The notes under the pieces: model-generated
The model's database searches: none
Told to the model about the DNA's origin: nothing
Seen by the model: only the letters and a program-made list of their open reading frames with translations
Made by a program: the position numbers and the translations under genes
Source: Brachionus plicatilis
Lineage: Eukaryota; Rotifera; Eurotatoria; Ploima; Brachionidae
Assembly (NCBI GenBank): GCA_010279815.1
Contig: QEOQ01000238.1
Coordinates: forward strand, 144,958-208,957
Length of the DNA stretch: 64,000 bases
Direction of reading: 5' to 3'
In this document: positions 30,930-42,797 of the stretch, in pieces
Numbering within the stretch: the first letter of the stretch is position 1
Layout of the letters: every line of letters begins with the position of its first letter

Positions 30930-32957
30930 CATCAGTTACTACTCTTTATTAAATTATTTAGTTTAATTGAGATTAATTTTTTAATTAAATTTGTTAATTA
31001 TCTCTATTCTTAACTCAACAAATCTCAAACAGTTACTAGATCAAGTCCGATAGAATTTTGCTCTAAATTCTTTCAATTAAAGCTTACATAAGTAGAAGCC
31101 TTAAAATTTTTAAAGACAATTATGTGTTTTAGAAAATCAGATGAATAAATATTTTTAAATTATTTTTTTTAAATTTTAATGATCCATGATTTAAAATGAA
31201 AAAAAATCTTGAAATTTAAATATTTTATTTATCGGATCTTTATCTTTTGGTGCTGAATTGTAGGTTCACAAAGGTATCGAAATTTGCTAACTACAATTCT
31301 ATCAGTTCTATAAGAGGCCCTGAGAGTAGAAGAGGCAATGCTGGTAAATTTTAATTTTGATTTTTGTCTCAATTTTTCGTGGAAGACAGAAATTATGGAA
31401 AAAAATATGGCAAAAAGTGAGATTGGACCTCTAATTTTTAGCCATTCTGGAAAAACTGGTTCAACATGTGGCCAATTTACTGTGACTAGCTTTTATTTGA
31501 GATATTTATAAGGCTACGATTGAAGCAATTCCTGCCACCTGGTTGAAAAGTTTACTTTTTTATTTAGAATTTTTTTTATCTTAGCTTACTTGATAATAAA
31601 AGGGATTGTTTAAAAAAAATTTAAGATTGAATTTCATTTCTGATGGCTAAAAATTATGAAAAATCAATTGATTTTTATTCAGATACTTTTTCATGCTTGT
31701 TGATTTAGTAGATGAGTCATAGAATCATTGACTCGAATTAAAAATGAATATTCTTGCTTGTTAATTCGGTTTATTAGTCTTAAAATTATTTTTAATTTCA
31801 GCTTTATGAAAATAATTAATTTGTTTTTTATTAAATAACATTCACATGTACTTTTTTTTGATTGAAAGCTGTATAATTCCTAATAAAAATATTTTTAAAT
31901 AATTTTTAAATTAAATCTGGAAAATTTTTGGATTTTATTTTTTTTAATTGGATCAAAATTTTAAATGTCGCATTACAAGCTTAAAAAAATTTAGATTTTA
32001 AATCCTACACATAATTTGGGAATTATTTGAAAATTAAAAAAAAATAATTTAAAATTAATCTAGTTTTCAAATTTTTTTAAAAAACTTCATGTCAAAGTTG
32101 AATGTGACAATGGGAGATTTTCTATGAAATTAGAAATTAAATTTTTAGATCGAATTTTTTCCAATTTTGTCATCAGAGGGTCCAGTTACAATAATTCTAG
32201 GTGAAAGAAGAGATTATCGAAATTAAATACAAAAATTTGTCCAGGGAAACATATCTTGGTGAATTTGGCAAAAATAAATTTTTTTAAGTTTTTTTTATTT
32301 GGCAAAATGTAAAAGCTGAATTACTAAACTATTAAAATTATGCTGCACTGGAACTTAAAAAAATTAAAAGAATTTTTAAGTATTTAAACATTTATTTCAA
32401 AAAAAAGATTAAGATTGAAAGAATCTGATGGAGATTTTTAGACTCGAAATTAATATGTTTGGCTACAGTTTATGATTTGAAAAAATGAAGTTTTCAAAAT
32501 TAAATTTTATTAAAATTTCTTTTCATGAAAAATTCGATAATTATGCAAAATTTGCTTATTATTTGTAAATTTAATGCTTGCAATTTTTTTCGAAAAAAAA
32601 ATAATTTTTACAAAATTTTAAGTTTTTGAAAAAGTTTATAATTTTGAAAAAAAAATTTAAATTTAAAATTAAAAAAAAAATGTAATGCTACAAAAAATTG
32701 AATATTTTTTGTTATAAAAAATCATCTTAAAATTAAAATTCCATTTAAAAAAAATGTACAGAACTAAATTTTTTCTAAATGACACGCTGAGCAAATTGTC
32801 TTTGAATCCTTGACAAAAATGCAAATTGCAAACTCGGTTTTATCAAAAAAATAAAAGAAAAAAAATATAAAAGAATCCCTTTAATGTACATACATTTGAG
32901 TAAAAAAAAAAAATTTTCGATACATAAAAATCTAAAAATTTCAAAACCCTCTTTGGA
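30930..32957. other. Gene-poor stretch upstream of Arp1
   Basis: Mostly A/T desert. 31240-31560 stands out as less biased, with a possible acceptor/donor pair (TTGTAG|GTTCAC ... AATGCTG|GTAAAT, about 31263-31345) around an open frame reading SISSIRGPESRRGNA. No family recognised. The Arp1 promoter should lie in the last few hundred bases, but no motif is certain. Confidence 0.4.
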
Positions 32958-34397
32958 ATGGATACTGACATAGTGATTGCCAATCAGCCCATTGTGATCG
33001 ACAATGTAATTTTAGAATAAATAAAATTTTTAAATTTAAAACAAAACAAAAATTTTTTTTTTTAAATAATTCAATTATTTTAAGGGCTCGGGAATGTTAA
33101 AAGCCGGCTTCGCCGGAGACCAGGTTCCCAAGATCAACTTTTCCAATTAGTAAGCACTCTTTTAAGCAAACAGTGGGCACTTTCAACTTTTATTTTGCAG
33201 CATTGGTCGTCCAAAGCACACCAGAGTGATGACCGGTGGTCTTGAGGCAGACATTTTATTTGGCAAAATGGCTGAAGAATACCGCGGCCTGTTGAACATT
33301 GCGTATCCAATGGAGCACGGCATAGTCAACAATTGGAATGATATGGAGAAAATTTGGCAACATTTGTACTCCAAGAGCCAGCTTAATTCGAATTCAGAGG
33401 AGCACCCTGTGCTGCTGACAGAGGCGCCGCTGAATCCGAGGCGAAACCGCGAAAAGGCAGCTGAGATATTCTTCGAGACTTTCAATGTGCCAGCCTTGTA
33501 CATTTCCATGCAAGCAGTGCTCAGTTTGTACTCAACTGGGCGCACCACCGGAGTTGTTCTTGACTCCGGAGATGGAGTCACCCATTCTGTGCCCATATTC
33601 GAAGGCTTCGCGCTGCCCCACTCGGTCATGAGAAATGACATTGCTGGTCGGGAGGTGACCAAGTATCTAAAGCTTTTGCTCAAAAAAGAAGGCTTTAACT
33701 TCAGCACTACGGCCGAGTTTGAAATTGTGAAGAGTATTAAGGAACGAGCTTGCTATTTGTCCTCGAATCCAGTCAAGGAGGATTCAAGTCAAAACGAAAA
33801 ACAAGTGTTTGTCTTACCTGACGGATCTGTCATTGATGTAAAATTTTTTTTTTTGTTAAAATTTTATTCTTTAATTAAAAAATAAAATAGTTTAAAAATT
33901 TTTATTAATTTAAAAAAAAAAATTTTTTTTGTTTTAGCTTGGACCATGTAGGTATAGAGCAGCAGAGCTTTTGTTCCGACCGGACTTGGTGGGGGACGAG
34001 TCCGAAGGCATAGTGGAAATTTTGGCCAACTCTATCCAGAGGTCGGACATGGACCTGAGAAAGACTATGTATCAGAACATTGTGTTGTCCGGAGGTTCCA
34101 CGTTGTTCAAGGGCTTTGGCGACAGACTGCTCAATGACCTAAAGAGAATTGTGTTCAATTCATTCAATATGAAAGAGTGCAAGATCAAGATTGCCTCGCC
34201 AAAGGAAAGACTCTACTCTACATGGATTGGGTTGGTTTTATAAATTTAAAATAAAAAAATGGAAGTTTTCGAATTGAATTTTTTTTTTTGATAGGGGTTC
34301 GATATTGGCTTCTTTGGATACATTTAAAAAGTTGTGGATTTCGAAAAGAGAGTACGAGAGTGAAGGTGTAAAGGTGCTGCACAAAAAGACTTTTTGA
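32958..34397 (+). CDS. ACTR1: Arp1 / centractin, dynactin filament subunit
   Basis: Five exons: 32958-33005, 33085-33149, 33201-33837, 33938-34230 and 34295-34397. All introns are GT...AG, 51-100 bp. Phases close to 381 codons (vertebrate Arp1 is 376). The N-terminus [19 protein letters not shown], then [44 protein letters not shown] (phosphate-2 loop), [38 protein letters not shown] and the HKKTF terminus are Arp1-type rather than actin or Arp2/3. Nucleotide-binding loops are intact. The protein forms the short filament of dynactin, which links dynein to cargo in the cytoplasm. The 5'-most intron sits right after the codon before GSG. Confidence 0.97.
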
Positions 34398-34820
34398 ACG
34401 CATTTAGTTTTTGTTACAGATTTTACTTAATTTTTTTTTGCGCGCGCATTTTATGGAATTGTTTTTAAACACTATTTATTCAGCTCTATGGACAGTGTAA
34501 AATTTTTTCAAATATAAAATAAAAGAAGATAAAATCAAGTTTATTTAGTAAATTGGTCATTTTTTTTTAATAGTTTAATAAATATTAAATAAAATATTTA
34601 ATTTAAAATGGTCCTTTAAAAATTTAGATAGTTCGGGAGAGTGAAGTCGGGAGCAAATTTGTTCAAATAAAACATTAATAGTCAGAAAAAATGTCTTCTT
34701 AAAGTCTTTTCAAAGTCAATTCATTTGATCTGACTTGAATTTAAAAAAAAAAATCTTAATTCGTTTTTAACGAAAATAAATTCTATATTTGGCAGAACAA
34801 GAATCTTTTCAATGTAATTT
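34240..34820. other. Arp1 3' flank
   Basis: After the stop at 34397, an AATAAA-like signal occurs near 34518 (AAATATAAAATAAAAGAAG), a plausible polyadenylation region. No further gene. Confidence 0.35.
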
Positions 34821-35240
34821 CTTATGGATATAACGAAGTTCGGATATTACGAATCACTTTTTAACAAATATTAGTGAATTTCTCTTGGTTTAAAACGTAT
34901 TTAGTAAAAAAAATATTTTTGGTTTCTTTGTTTTTGATTGATTTTAAAGAATAAGTACTAATTTATCTAATTCTAATATAATAAGAAATAACATTTAACT
35001 TAAATAGCTAAAATTTTTTATTAAAAAGATTTTATTTTTTGCTAAATAGTTAAATAAGTCTTTTACATAAAAAATATAACAAATTAAATACATTTATTTT
35101 TTATTATACAAATAGTTTTTTTATATAAAGAAATTAATTTAAAAATAAATAGTTTAATTTTTTTCTAAATTGAATTTTTCGTAAGTTAAATAAAAATAAT
35201 TCTCATTTAAAAAGATTTTTTTTATATTTATAATTTTACA

Positions 35241-35565
35241 TTAATTCTTATTCAATGCCCCATTATTAGATTTAGGTGGTCTACCTCTCTTTTTTACTTG
35301 AACAAATTCTCGATCATTTTCGTCGAATTGAAGATTCAAAAGCTTGCAAAGTGAGATAAAATGTTTGCAAATACCGTATTCCAAAAAATATGTGCATGTA
35401 CAAAATTTTGGAATCATTTAAATCATTTAAAGTTAAAAAATCAGCAAGTTTAATTAGCCCATTATCCCTAACGAGTTTCAGAACGAAACTCTCTTGAGAT
35501 TTGCTTAAATCAGTGAGCATCTTTTCTAATGTTGGATTGGATGGCAGATTGCGAATCATCATCAA
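35241..35565 (-). pseudogene. SWIM zinc finger + AT-hook fragment (MULE transposase C-terminus type)
   Basis: In one frame the minus strand gives MIRNLPSNPTLEKMLTDLSK and onward. After a frameshift near 35400 it gives FCTCTYFLEYGICKHFISL, a CxC...CxH SWIM finger, and then KKRGRPPKSNNG, an AT-hook, before a stop at 35241. The order SWIM then AT-hook is that of Mutator-like transposase tails, and the same order occurs at 52261-52717. A host SWIM protein is a less likely alternative. Confidence 0.6.
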
Positions 35566-35820
35566 ACATTGTCAAAATATATTTTTGTTTATTTAAAATT
35601 TAAATTTATTTAAAGTCAAAGGAAGTTTATTTATCAAACAATTAATTTGTATATAAAGAAAAAAAATGTTTGCTTACAAAAATAAATTTTTTTAGGAAAG
35701 AATTTTTTGCCAATGTCCGCAAGTTCATACTAAATTTTTTGTTTATTTGTTTCATAAATTTGTTAAAAAAAGATTTCTATTTAACTTAAATAGTGAGCCA
35801 TATAATGCAACTAAAATCAA

Positions 35821-35973
35821 CAAGCTTTAAAATTAATTGATCAATTAAGAAAACATCTTTTAAAATCTACACACAATTTTGAATCGTCTATTGAAAATTT
35901 GGAAAGCATTGAAACCGAAATTTTAGGCTTTATGGGCAAACAAAAAACAATATTGGATTATTTCAAAAAATAA
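35821..35973 (+). pseudogene. Pogo/Tigger-type transposase C-terminal fragment
   Basis: A 50-codon frame reading QALKLIDQLRKHLL, NLESIETEILGFMG and then KQKTILDYFKK before TAA. The pattern of a helical pair followed by K-Q-x-T-I-x-x-F at the stop is typical of CENP-B/pogo-type transposase ends. Upstream coding is lost. Confidence 0.55.
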
Positions 35974-36149
35974 TTTTTTTGATTTCTGATTTATGAATTA
36001 TGATTTATTGTACTAGATTATGCTTTTTAAATTAATAAAAACTTTAAAAATAACATTATTTTCTCTTATTTGGATATAACGAAATTCGTTTATTACGAAC
36101 TGCTTTTGGATTCCCCCAGTGACTTCGTTATAACTGTACTTCACTGTAC

Positions 36150-36970
36150 TATTTTACTATTTTAGAAATTCTCTTAATCAATTCAATTTTACTCTTTTAA
36201 TATTTTAGTAAAATTTTATCTTAGATTGATTTTACTTTTCTACTTTTTAACTTTTTTTTATTTTTAGAAAATTTCCTAAAATAAATAATAGACCAGTCAG
36301 ATAATATATTAAGAAAAATTTTAAGTTTTGTTTTTTAAAAAATTAAGGATGTTCCAGTTTTAAGTTAAATAATTCAAAGAAAATTAAAATTAAAATTGAC
36401 CATAGTTTGACATAGAAAGACGTCGGCAGCAACTTGATTTTGTTTTTCAAATTTCTGATGAGAGTTGGTCCGGGACGCAACTCCTTTTTAAGGAATCGTG
36501 TTAACTAAATCAAAAGAATAATTATATGAATTAAATTAAATATACAATATCAGATTTTTTAATAAAAACTCATCTAAAATAGAAGCGGGTTCAACGTGGC
36601 GGGGTCCGGGGCAAAGCCTTGGTTTAGGGCTTCGGATGAGCAGAAGTTTAGGGTCTTTTTAAAAAATTAGTCTTTATTTTTCGTAACTTTTTTAAAATCA
36701 TTTTATAATGAAATTCTCTCCTGTGGATACAAACCAAAATTTTTTTTAATATTTTAATCAAAAGCTCAAATGACTTGACTTGACTTTGAATTTATGAATT
36801 TTGAACAACTCTGTAAATTATTAGAAAAATTTTATTCAAATAGTCAAATAGAAAATTAAATGAATAAGAAAATTTTTAAAATAGTAAAATTGAATTGATT
36901 AAGAGAATTTCTAAATTAGTAAAAAAGTAAAATTGATATAAAAAAAAATTGAACTGAAATAGTAAAATAA
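36150..36970. other. Gene-free stretch with an AAGTC-family right end
   Basis: ACTTGACTTGACTTTGAATT ... GAACAACTCTG at 36771-36815 matches the terminal part of the AAGTC MITE family. A short G+C-rich patch (36590-36650, GGCGGGGTCCGGGGCAAAGC) is unexplained. Confidence 0.4.
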
Positions 36971-36974
36971 TAAA

Positions 36975-37330
36975 ATTGGATACTTTCTAGACCTAAACCC
37001 GCTATTCTTTTAGATTTTTTAAGGCTTTTGTAATTTCTAAGAGAGTGATAGGCTTTTTAAAATTAATTTGTACCTTATTTAAGAATACTCTTATTTCTTG
37101 TGATACTTCACACTTTCGATTCTACAAAATCGAGGTGAAGACTAAAAGTGGTGGCTAATACATCGCCAAAGATTTTTCTTTTATCTATATCCGTATTAAA
37201 TTCCTTACCATCCTTAAAAAGTGATGGCATTTGTCTTGAACATTTCTTTGATCTGAACTTATTTATATTCCTCCAAAAATACCTCCTTGACTGTGGATTT
37301 TTCCTGTTTTATTTATGAAATCGAGCTAGT
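36975..37330 (-). pseudogene. LINE ORF2 linker-region fragment
   Basis: The minus strand reads RRYFWRNINKFRSKK, MPSLFKDGKEF and DKRKIFGDVLATTFS. It aligns with the ORF2 linker of the element at 1-2831 (RKKINKFRTKK, NLILNENEF, EEKRKCFGELLSSIFS). It is a related but distinct LINE copy, short and broken. Confidence 0.7.
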
Positions 37331-39383
37331 TTTGGCTCCAAAATTCTTGAATGAAAAGCAAGTCTGTTTTATATAGGAATTTCGATACAACGAATACGGA
37401 ATTTTCCGCCCAAGTTGTTCCTTATACTGAGGATTAAATTAAAGAAGTATCAAAGTAAAAGTCTTTAAAAGATATGCAAAATTTTTTCTTTGTTTGGTAA
37501 AAAAGAAAAAAAAAATTAAAAAAATTAACATCATCTTAATCTTGTTGTAAAATAAAATTTCTAAAAAATTTTTTTCACTTTGTCATAAAAAAATCAAATC
37601 AAAAACCAAAAATTTTTAAAGGTTTTAAAACACTTTTTTTGTATTACAGCGTCTTCAGTTCTTTTTAGTCGAATATCTTTTTAGTCATGCCGGTCAAATT
37701 CAAACAGACTTAAGAAGTAGACTTGATACTGATCACTTAGAAATGCTACTTTTTATTCGAGACAATTTAAAAAATTTAAAAAGTTTTTAATGATAAAGTT
37801 TAATTTTTAAGCAAATTTTTTAAGAGATTCTTTTTTTTATCATGTTTTTAAAAAATCAAATTTTTTTTTTTTTAAATAAAATATTTTATATATTTTTATT
37901 TAATTGATTATTTTAATTTTATTCGAATACAAAGAAAAAAATCTCGATTTTCATAATCGATCTTTGATTTTCGATTAACAACCCTAATATCTATCATAAT
38001 AAAATTTTATTTTTTTAATTAAATTTATTTTAAATTTTGTTTTATTTAATTAAAATCAAAAATTTTAAAAAACTTTTAAAATATAATGATTTTTTTTATT
38101 ACCAAGTATAATTCTTTTAGGTGAAAAAAAAATTTATATTATTTATCTAATTTATTATTAAGTTAATCTTATTCTATTACATAGACAATTATCATTCTTG
38201 ATATTATAAAAATGGATTAAAATCAAAACAACAGGAGAAGAAAAAATCTAGCAACAGTTATTTCTATTTTAAAGGCTATCTAGCTTTTAAAATGTTGATA
38301 TCCAATTTTAATCTAGAACTTTCGCAAAAGATGGATTTTAGATTACTTTAAAGGTTTTTTTTTAAATATCAAAATTTTTATAGTCAATAAAAATTTGAAT
38401 ATAAATACAATTCAAGGGAATTTTTTTTTTAAAAGTTCAAAATTAAAACCAAGTGACAATTTTTCTCAAAAGATGGCTTTGGTGACAATTGGATATGTTA
38501 AATGTCATTTAATTGTTTGAAACTATCAAGATTTATCTCAAAATAATAACAAATTTTCTATTTAAATCTCAGAATGGCTAATATTAAAACTGCAATTATT
38601 TTCGAAATTAGAAGTTAGCTTTTTAGTTATATGGTGTATTTTTTCGTCTTTTAACGAAAATTTTCATAAAAATTTTGAAAAAGCACTGTAAAAAGTGCAA
38701 TGTTTCAAATTTTTTTTTTTTAAAATGAATAGGAGTTAATTTTGCAATTTTATTACATTGAAATTCAATAGATTTAAACAGACATAGGATATTTAGTTTT
38801 TATAGTTTAAAACAAAAATCTTTTAATTTTATTTATTTTTTAATTCAAATAAAAAAATTATTTTCGTCAAGAAAAAATAAATTTTTTAAAAAATATAAAA
38901 TATTTAAGAATGAAGCAAATTAAAATTTTTTTAATTAAAAATATTAAACAGTCTTTTAAAAAAATATTCTAAATCAATTCAAAAACATAGAGCCTTAATT
39001 TTTTAATGCAGAAAAATAAGTTCCATTTTTGAAATAAATTATTTTCTAATAAAAAAACCATGAATTGTTTTAAGATAAAAAAAGTCTTTAGATAAAAATT
39101 TAAAATGCTTTAGCAATATTTAATTATCTACTGGAAAAGGTATCTTTTAAAAACACAATACATCAAAAAGCGAATAAAAACACCTAGTTTAAGTAAAATG
39201 ATGTGAGTTTTTTTCACATAAAAAAGGAAGTTTAATAAAAATCAAATGAGATTAGATGAATGTATCAAAAAAAAAATCTGTCTTTTATGATAAATTTGGT
39301 GCTTCACACCAGGATTTGTTTTTTACTTCTTTGATCCGTATTTTTTTTCAAAGGATATCATTTAAATACAAAACTAAATGATA
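37331..39383. other. Gene-free A/T-rich stretch
   Basis: A TACAACGAATACGGAATTTT fragment at about 37390 resembles the pogo-like terminal sequence at 34.8/36.1 kb. No gene found. Confidence 0.4.
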
Positions 39384-39391
39384 GTTAAAAG

Positions 39392-40109
39392 GGGTCATGT
39401 CCAGAATGTGATCAGTGATCAATGATCACATATTTCGTGATCAAAAAAGCCTCTAATTTATGAAAAAATAAAAATAAATTTTTTTGATGATCAGAAAAAT
39501 TTTTTGGTGGTCAGAAAAATTTTTTAATATAAATTAATTTTATTACCAATTTTCAAAAAAAAAAATTAAGTCTCAATTTTCAAAATAAAATAAAACAAAA
39601 TCTAATTTATTCTTTGTGTTTTTTTGACATGTGCAATTTAGCACCCTTTTTATTTTTCATAAATTCACCACAAATGCTACATTCTACCGGTTTTGACTGT
39701 TTCCCAATTTCTTTTTTTGCTTTTTAAGCTGCATCGGACGATTCTACTGTGACCAAAGCAATTTCTTTGTAAAAACTGCCTTTTCTTTTACTGTTTTTAA
39801 ATCTTAATATATATTTAAAAAACATATAGTTTATTATGGTGAGTTGCATTTTTTTTTTTGTTTTTTTTTAATTTCATTCAATATTTACATAATTTTAAAA
39901 TTTCTAGAATGAAAAAAATTTTTGTTTTCAACAAAAAAAATTTCATGTGATCAAAAAAATTTTATGTGATCAAAAAAAAATTTTTGTGATCAATTTTTGA
40001 TCACAAAGAGTACACTTAATATTTTGGTGATCAAAATGATCACATTCTGGACATGATACCTATGATCACATTTTTTGGTGAACACCTGATCACATTCTGG
40101 ACATGACCC
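39392..40109. mobile_element. hAT-type element, 718 bp, exact 8-bp TSD, zinc-finger remnant
   Basis: Flanked by exact GTTAAAAG (39384-39391 and 40110-40117). Ends GGGTCATGTCCAGAATGTGA and its inverse. Subterminal DNA is crowded with TGATCA/TGATCAC motifs, likely binding sites. The minus strand at about 39605-39790 reads KPVECSICGEFMKNKKGAKL then HMSKKHKE and stop, a single C2H2-type finger; one in-frame stop lies upstream. No transposase catalytic domain remains. Confidence 0.88.
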
Positions 40110-40358
40110 GTTAAAAGAATATTAATTTTAAAAAATCACTTAAAAAATTTTTAAAAAATTTTTAATATCTGAGATATTATTATTTTATTTTGGAAAAAAG
40201 AGAAATAAAAAAATTCTAAATTAAATTTTAAATTTATTATTAATAATAATACAATAATACATATTAATAAATAATTATTAATCATTAATTGATTTTTAAT
40301 TAAAAATCTTTTTTTAAAATAGATAATCAATTGTTGATTCAATTTAGATAAAAAATAA

Positions 40359-41483
40359 ATGTATCTAAATTTTTGGCTCTTGATTGTTGGCCTCTCTTTG
40401 ATTATTAGTAATAATTTTAATTTTTTTTTAAATTTTGATTTTAGTTGTAATATTTTTTGTTATCTAGAATGCGAGAGCTCAAGCGCATTTAAATGGAATT
40501 TAGATTTGACAAACAATTTTTACTGGGCAATTGGCTGTGATTATCACGAAAATAATCTAAAAAGTGAAAAAATGGTGGGTGAAAAATGTGGAAAAGCTTG
40601 CGCTCAAACTCCTGGTTGTTCTCATTTTACATGGTCTAATTTCGAAGGAGGAACTTGTTGGATGAAGAAAGGATCAGTTTCAAAAAGTGATGCATTTTCA
40701 ACTGGTGACATGACTATGGTATGTGGAGTTTTGGATAGAAATCTTGATGTTGGTTCAGGAATTGAAAGTCTCAAAGGCCAACTTTTGTGGTCTGATGAAT
40801 TTGATTCATTGTCAAACTTTATGGCAAATTGGAACCAAGAGACAGGTGGACATGGCTGGGGAAACAATGAGCTACAATATTATACAAATAACAACGAAAA
40901 TACTGAAATCAGTAATGGAATGTTGACAATACACACGAGAAAAGAATGGAAGAACAACTTGAAGTTTACATCGGCGAAACTTTTGAGTACAAAAAAATTT
41001 CGATATGGTGTTTATGAAATGAAAGCCAAACTTCCATACGGCAGAGGCACATGGTCAGCTTTCTGGCTATTGTCTGCTAGAAGACCATCGAATTGGCCAA
41101 ATAATGGAGAGATCGATATAATGGAACATGTTGGTTATGAACAAAATGTTGTTCATGCTACAATTCATTGTAAGGATTTTAATCACATTATAGACACACA
41201 AATACAAAGATCAACACAAGTAAATGATGCTAGCAATCAATTTCATTTGTACCAGCTATATTGGTCAGAAAAAAGCATTCGAGGGTACGTTGATGCAAAG
41301 ATTTATTTCCGGTATGATAGACCTGCTAATGGCAACAATGATAACTGGCCGTTTGATGATGAATTTAACATAATTTTGAACACTGCTGTCGGAGGTGAAT
41401 GGGGAGGCGCTCTCGGTATTGATGATAGTATATTTCCACAAAAGTATGTGATTGATTATGTCAGACATTTTGCTCATAAATAA
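40359..41483 (+). CDS. Secreted PAN/apple + GH16 beta-1,3(4)-glucanase (laminarinase-like)
   Basis: ATG at 40359. Read straight through it is 374 codons. A GT...AG segment 40408-40467 is exactly 60 bp, in frame and T-rich, and is better read as an intron. Splicing gives 354 codons and joins the signal peptide (NFWLLIVGLSLII) directly to KCESSSAFKW. Next comes a Cys-rich PAN/apple-like module (WAIGCDYHENN, CGKACAQTPGCSHFTW, GGTCWMKKG). The GH16 domain follows: WSDEFDS, GGHGWGNNELQYYT, ISNGMLTIHTRKE, KFRYGVYEMKAKLPYGRGTW, and the catalytic GEIDIMEHVG with nucleophile and acid/base Glu both present. FNIILNTAVGGEWGG closes it. The enzyme probably cleaves dietary or microbial beta-glucans outside the cell. 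Some invertebrate homologues are non-catalytic recognition proteins, but the intact ExDxxE argues for activity. Confidence 0.92.
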   Translation: MYLNFWLLIVGLSLIISNNFNFFLNFDFSCNIFCYLECESSSAFKWNLDLTNNFYWAIGCDYHENNLKSEKMVGEKCGKACAQTPGCSHFTWSNFEGGTCWMKKGSVSKSDAFSTGDMTMVCGVLDRNLDVGSGIESLKGQLLWSDEFDSLSNFMANWNQETGGHGWGNNELQYYTNNNENTEISNGMLTIHTRKEWKNNLKFTSAKLLSTKKFRYGVYEMKAKLPYGRGTWSAFWLLSARRPSNWPNNGEIDIMEHVGYEQNVVHATIHCKDFNHIIDTQIQRSTQVNDASNQFHLYQLYWSEKSIRGYVDAKIYFRYDRPANGNNDNWPFDDEFNIILNTAVGGEWGGALGIDDSIFPQKYVIDYVRHFAHK

Positions 41484-41635
41484 TTTTATAGAGAATTTAT
41501 ATTGATATGAAAAGAAGTTAAAAGATTTTTTTTTGAATAAATTTAAAATATTAATTGATTTTTATTGTATTTTTATTTTTATTTTAGAAGAGGCAAAAAT
41601 CCTAAATCAGTAGAAACTAAAAAATAGAACTTTAA

Positions 41636-42153
41636 GGCAAATTGAAGTTTCAGATCAAATTTTAAGATCAAAACGATCATTTAAAATTTCAAAACTTAAT
41701 TAATCTAATGATTTTGATAATTTTTAAAAAATAAACACTAAACATTACTAGACATGTTATGTCAAAAAATTGTTCATTATCAAATAAACATCAAAATGAT
41801 TGATCTCTAATTTATTTGACAAAAACAATCAATAATTTAAATAATTCAGGTTAAGTTAAGTAAGTTAATTTCATTCAAACTGAAATAATTTTATTTTTCC
41901 ACTTAAATAAATTTTAAATTTAAAAACAGTGAAGTTTTTTGTCTTTTAAAGTAAGTTTTCATTCAAATCAATTAAAATATTTGAACCTAAGTTCAATAAA
42001 AAGGAACATTTTAAAATTTTAAATATGAAAATAAACTTGACATGACATGTCAAATAATTGCTTTGGAAAAAATTTATTTTTTCTCTATTATTAAAAAAAA
42101 CATTACAATTTATATTTTGATCTTTTGATCGTGATCTTAAACTTCAATTTGCC
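41636..42153. mobile_element. hAT-type MITE, GGCAA-family copy 2
   Basis: Ends GGCAAATTGAAGTTTCAGATC and, inverted, GGCAAATTGAAGTTTAAGATC. Flanks are AACTTTAA (41628-41635) and AACTTTGA (42154-42161), matching 7/8. No coding capacity. It sits 150 bp after the glucanase stop. Confidence 0.85.
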
Positions 42154-42797
42154 AACTTTGAGCATATTTTTACATTTCTTTCATTTACTTAAAACAATTT
42201 TTGAGCTAAGCTGTTAATTTTTTTAAATTTTTAAATTGCGTAATTTGATAGCATTTAAAAAATTTAAAATTTAAAATTTAAAATTTAAAAATTTAGATAT
42301 TTTCTTTTTTCTTTTACCAGGCATTTAAATAAATAAAAAAAAAAATAATCAAACAAAAATTTAAATGTTTTTAAAATTTTTTTTCATTTAAAAAAAAATT
42401 TAAATTTAAATTTTACAAAAAATTAAACAAAACATTTCATAATTTAATTAATAAATTTTTTTGCCAAAATTAAATTATCAATAAAAATCCCTGACAATGC
42501 CCAAAAGAAATCACTTGGATTGCCTAATGTTGATACACAATGGGATAATTGTTTTATCACACTCAAAAATCGTTTAAGCACACTCTGAAAATCTAACAAA
42601 CACACTCACTTAATAATACCCCTAAATCACTGTTCTGCACACTCAAAATTTTTTTCCATAAAAAAATTTAATTTTACACTTTTTCCAAGTCTTAATAACA
42701 CACTTTTCTTGAATTTTTAAAGTGTTCCACGAAAATGGTTGAGTTTTATTCAGCAAATAAAAAATAATTTATAATCAGGCCTAAATTTTGCATTGCC

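Larger units (their letters stand above)
34825..36146 (+). mobile_element. Pogo/Tigger-like DNA transposon remnant (left limit uncertain)
   Basis: The right end is clear: read inverted, it begins CAGTGAAGTACAGTTATAAC and is followed by TA (36147-36148). The internal block GGATATAACGAAATTCG at about 36068 has a direct, not inverted, counterpart at about 34828 (GGATATAACGAAGTTCGGAT). The left boundary may therefore belong to a second fragment. A transposase C-terminus (35821-35973) precedes the right end on the same strand. Confidence 0.6.

Noticed and set aside
31263..31345. Spliced-leader RNA gene
   Set aside because: The exon-like part is too long, and no convincing Sm site or stem structure could be defined.
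32958..34397. Arp2 or conventional actin
   Set aside because: [18 protein letters not shown], the [12 protein letters not shown] region and the HKKTF terminus match Arp1; Arp2-specific inserts are absent.
34825..34870. Left inverted end of the pogo-like element
   Set aside because: The block is in direct, not inverted, orientation relative to the right end, so it cannot simply be its partner TIR.
40151..40342. Hydrophobic minus-strand ORF before the glucanase
   Set aside because: Simple T/A composition gives Ile/Leu/Phe runs by chance.
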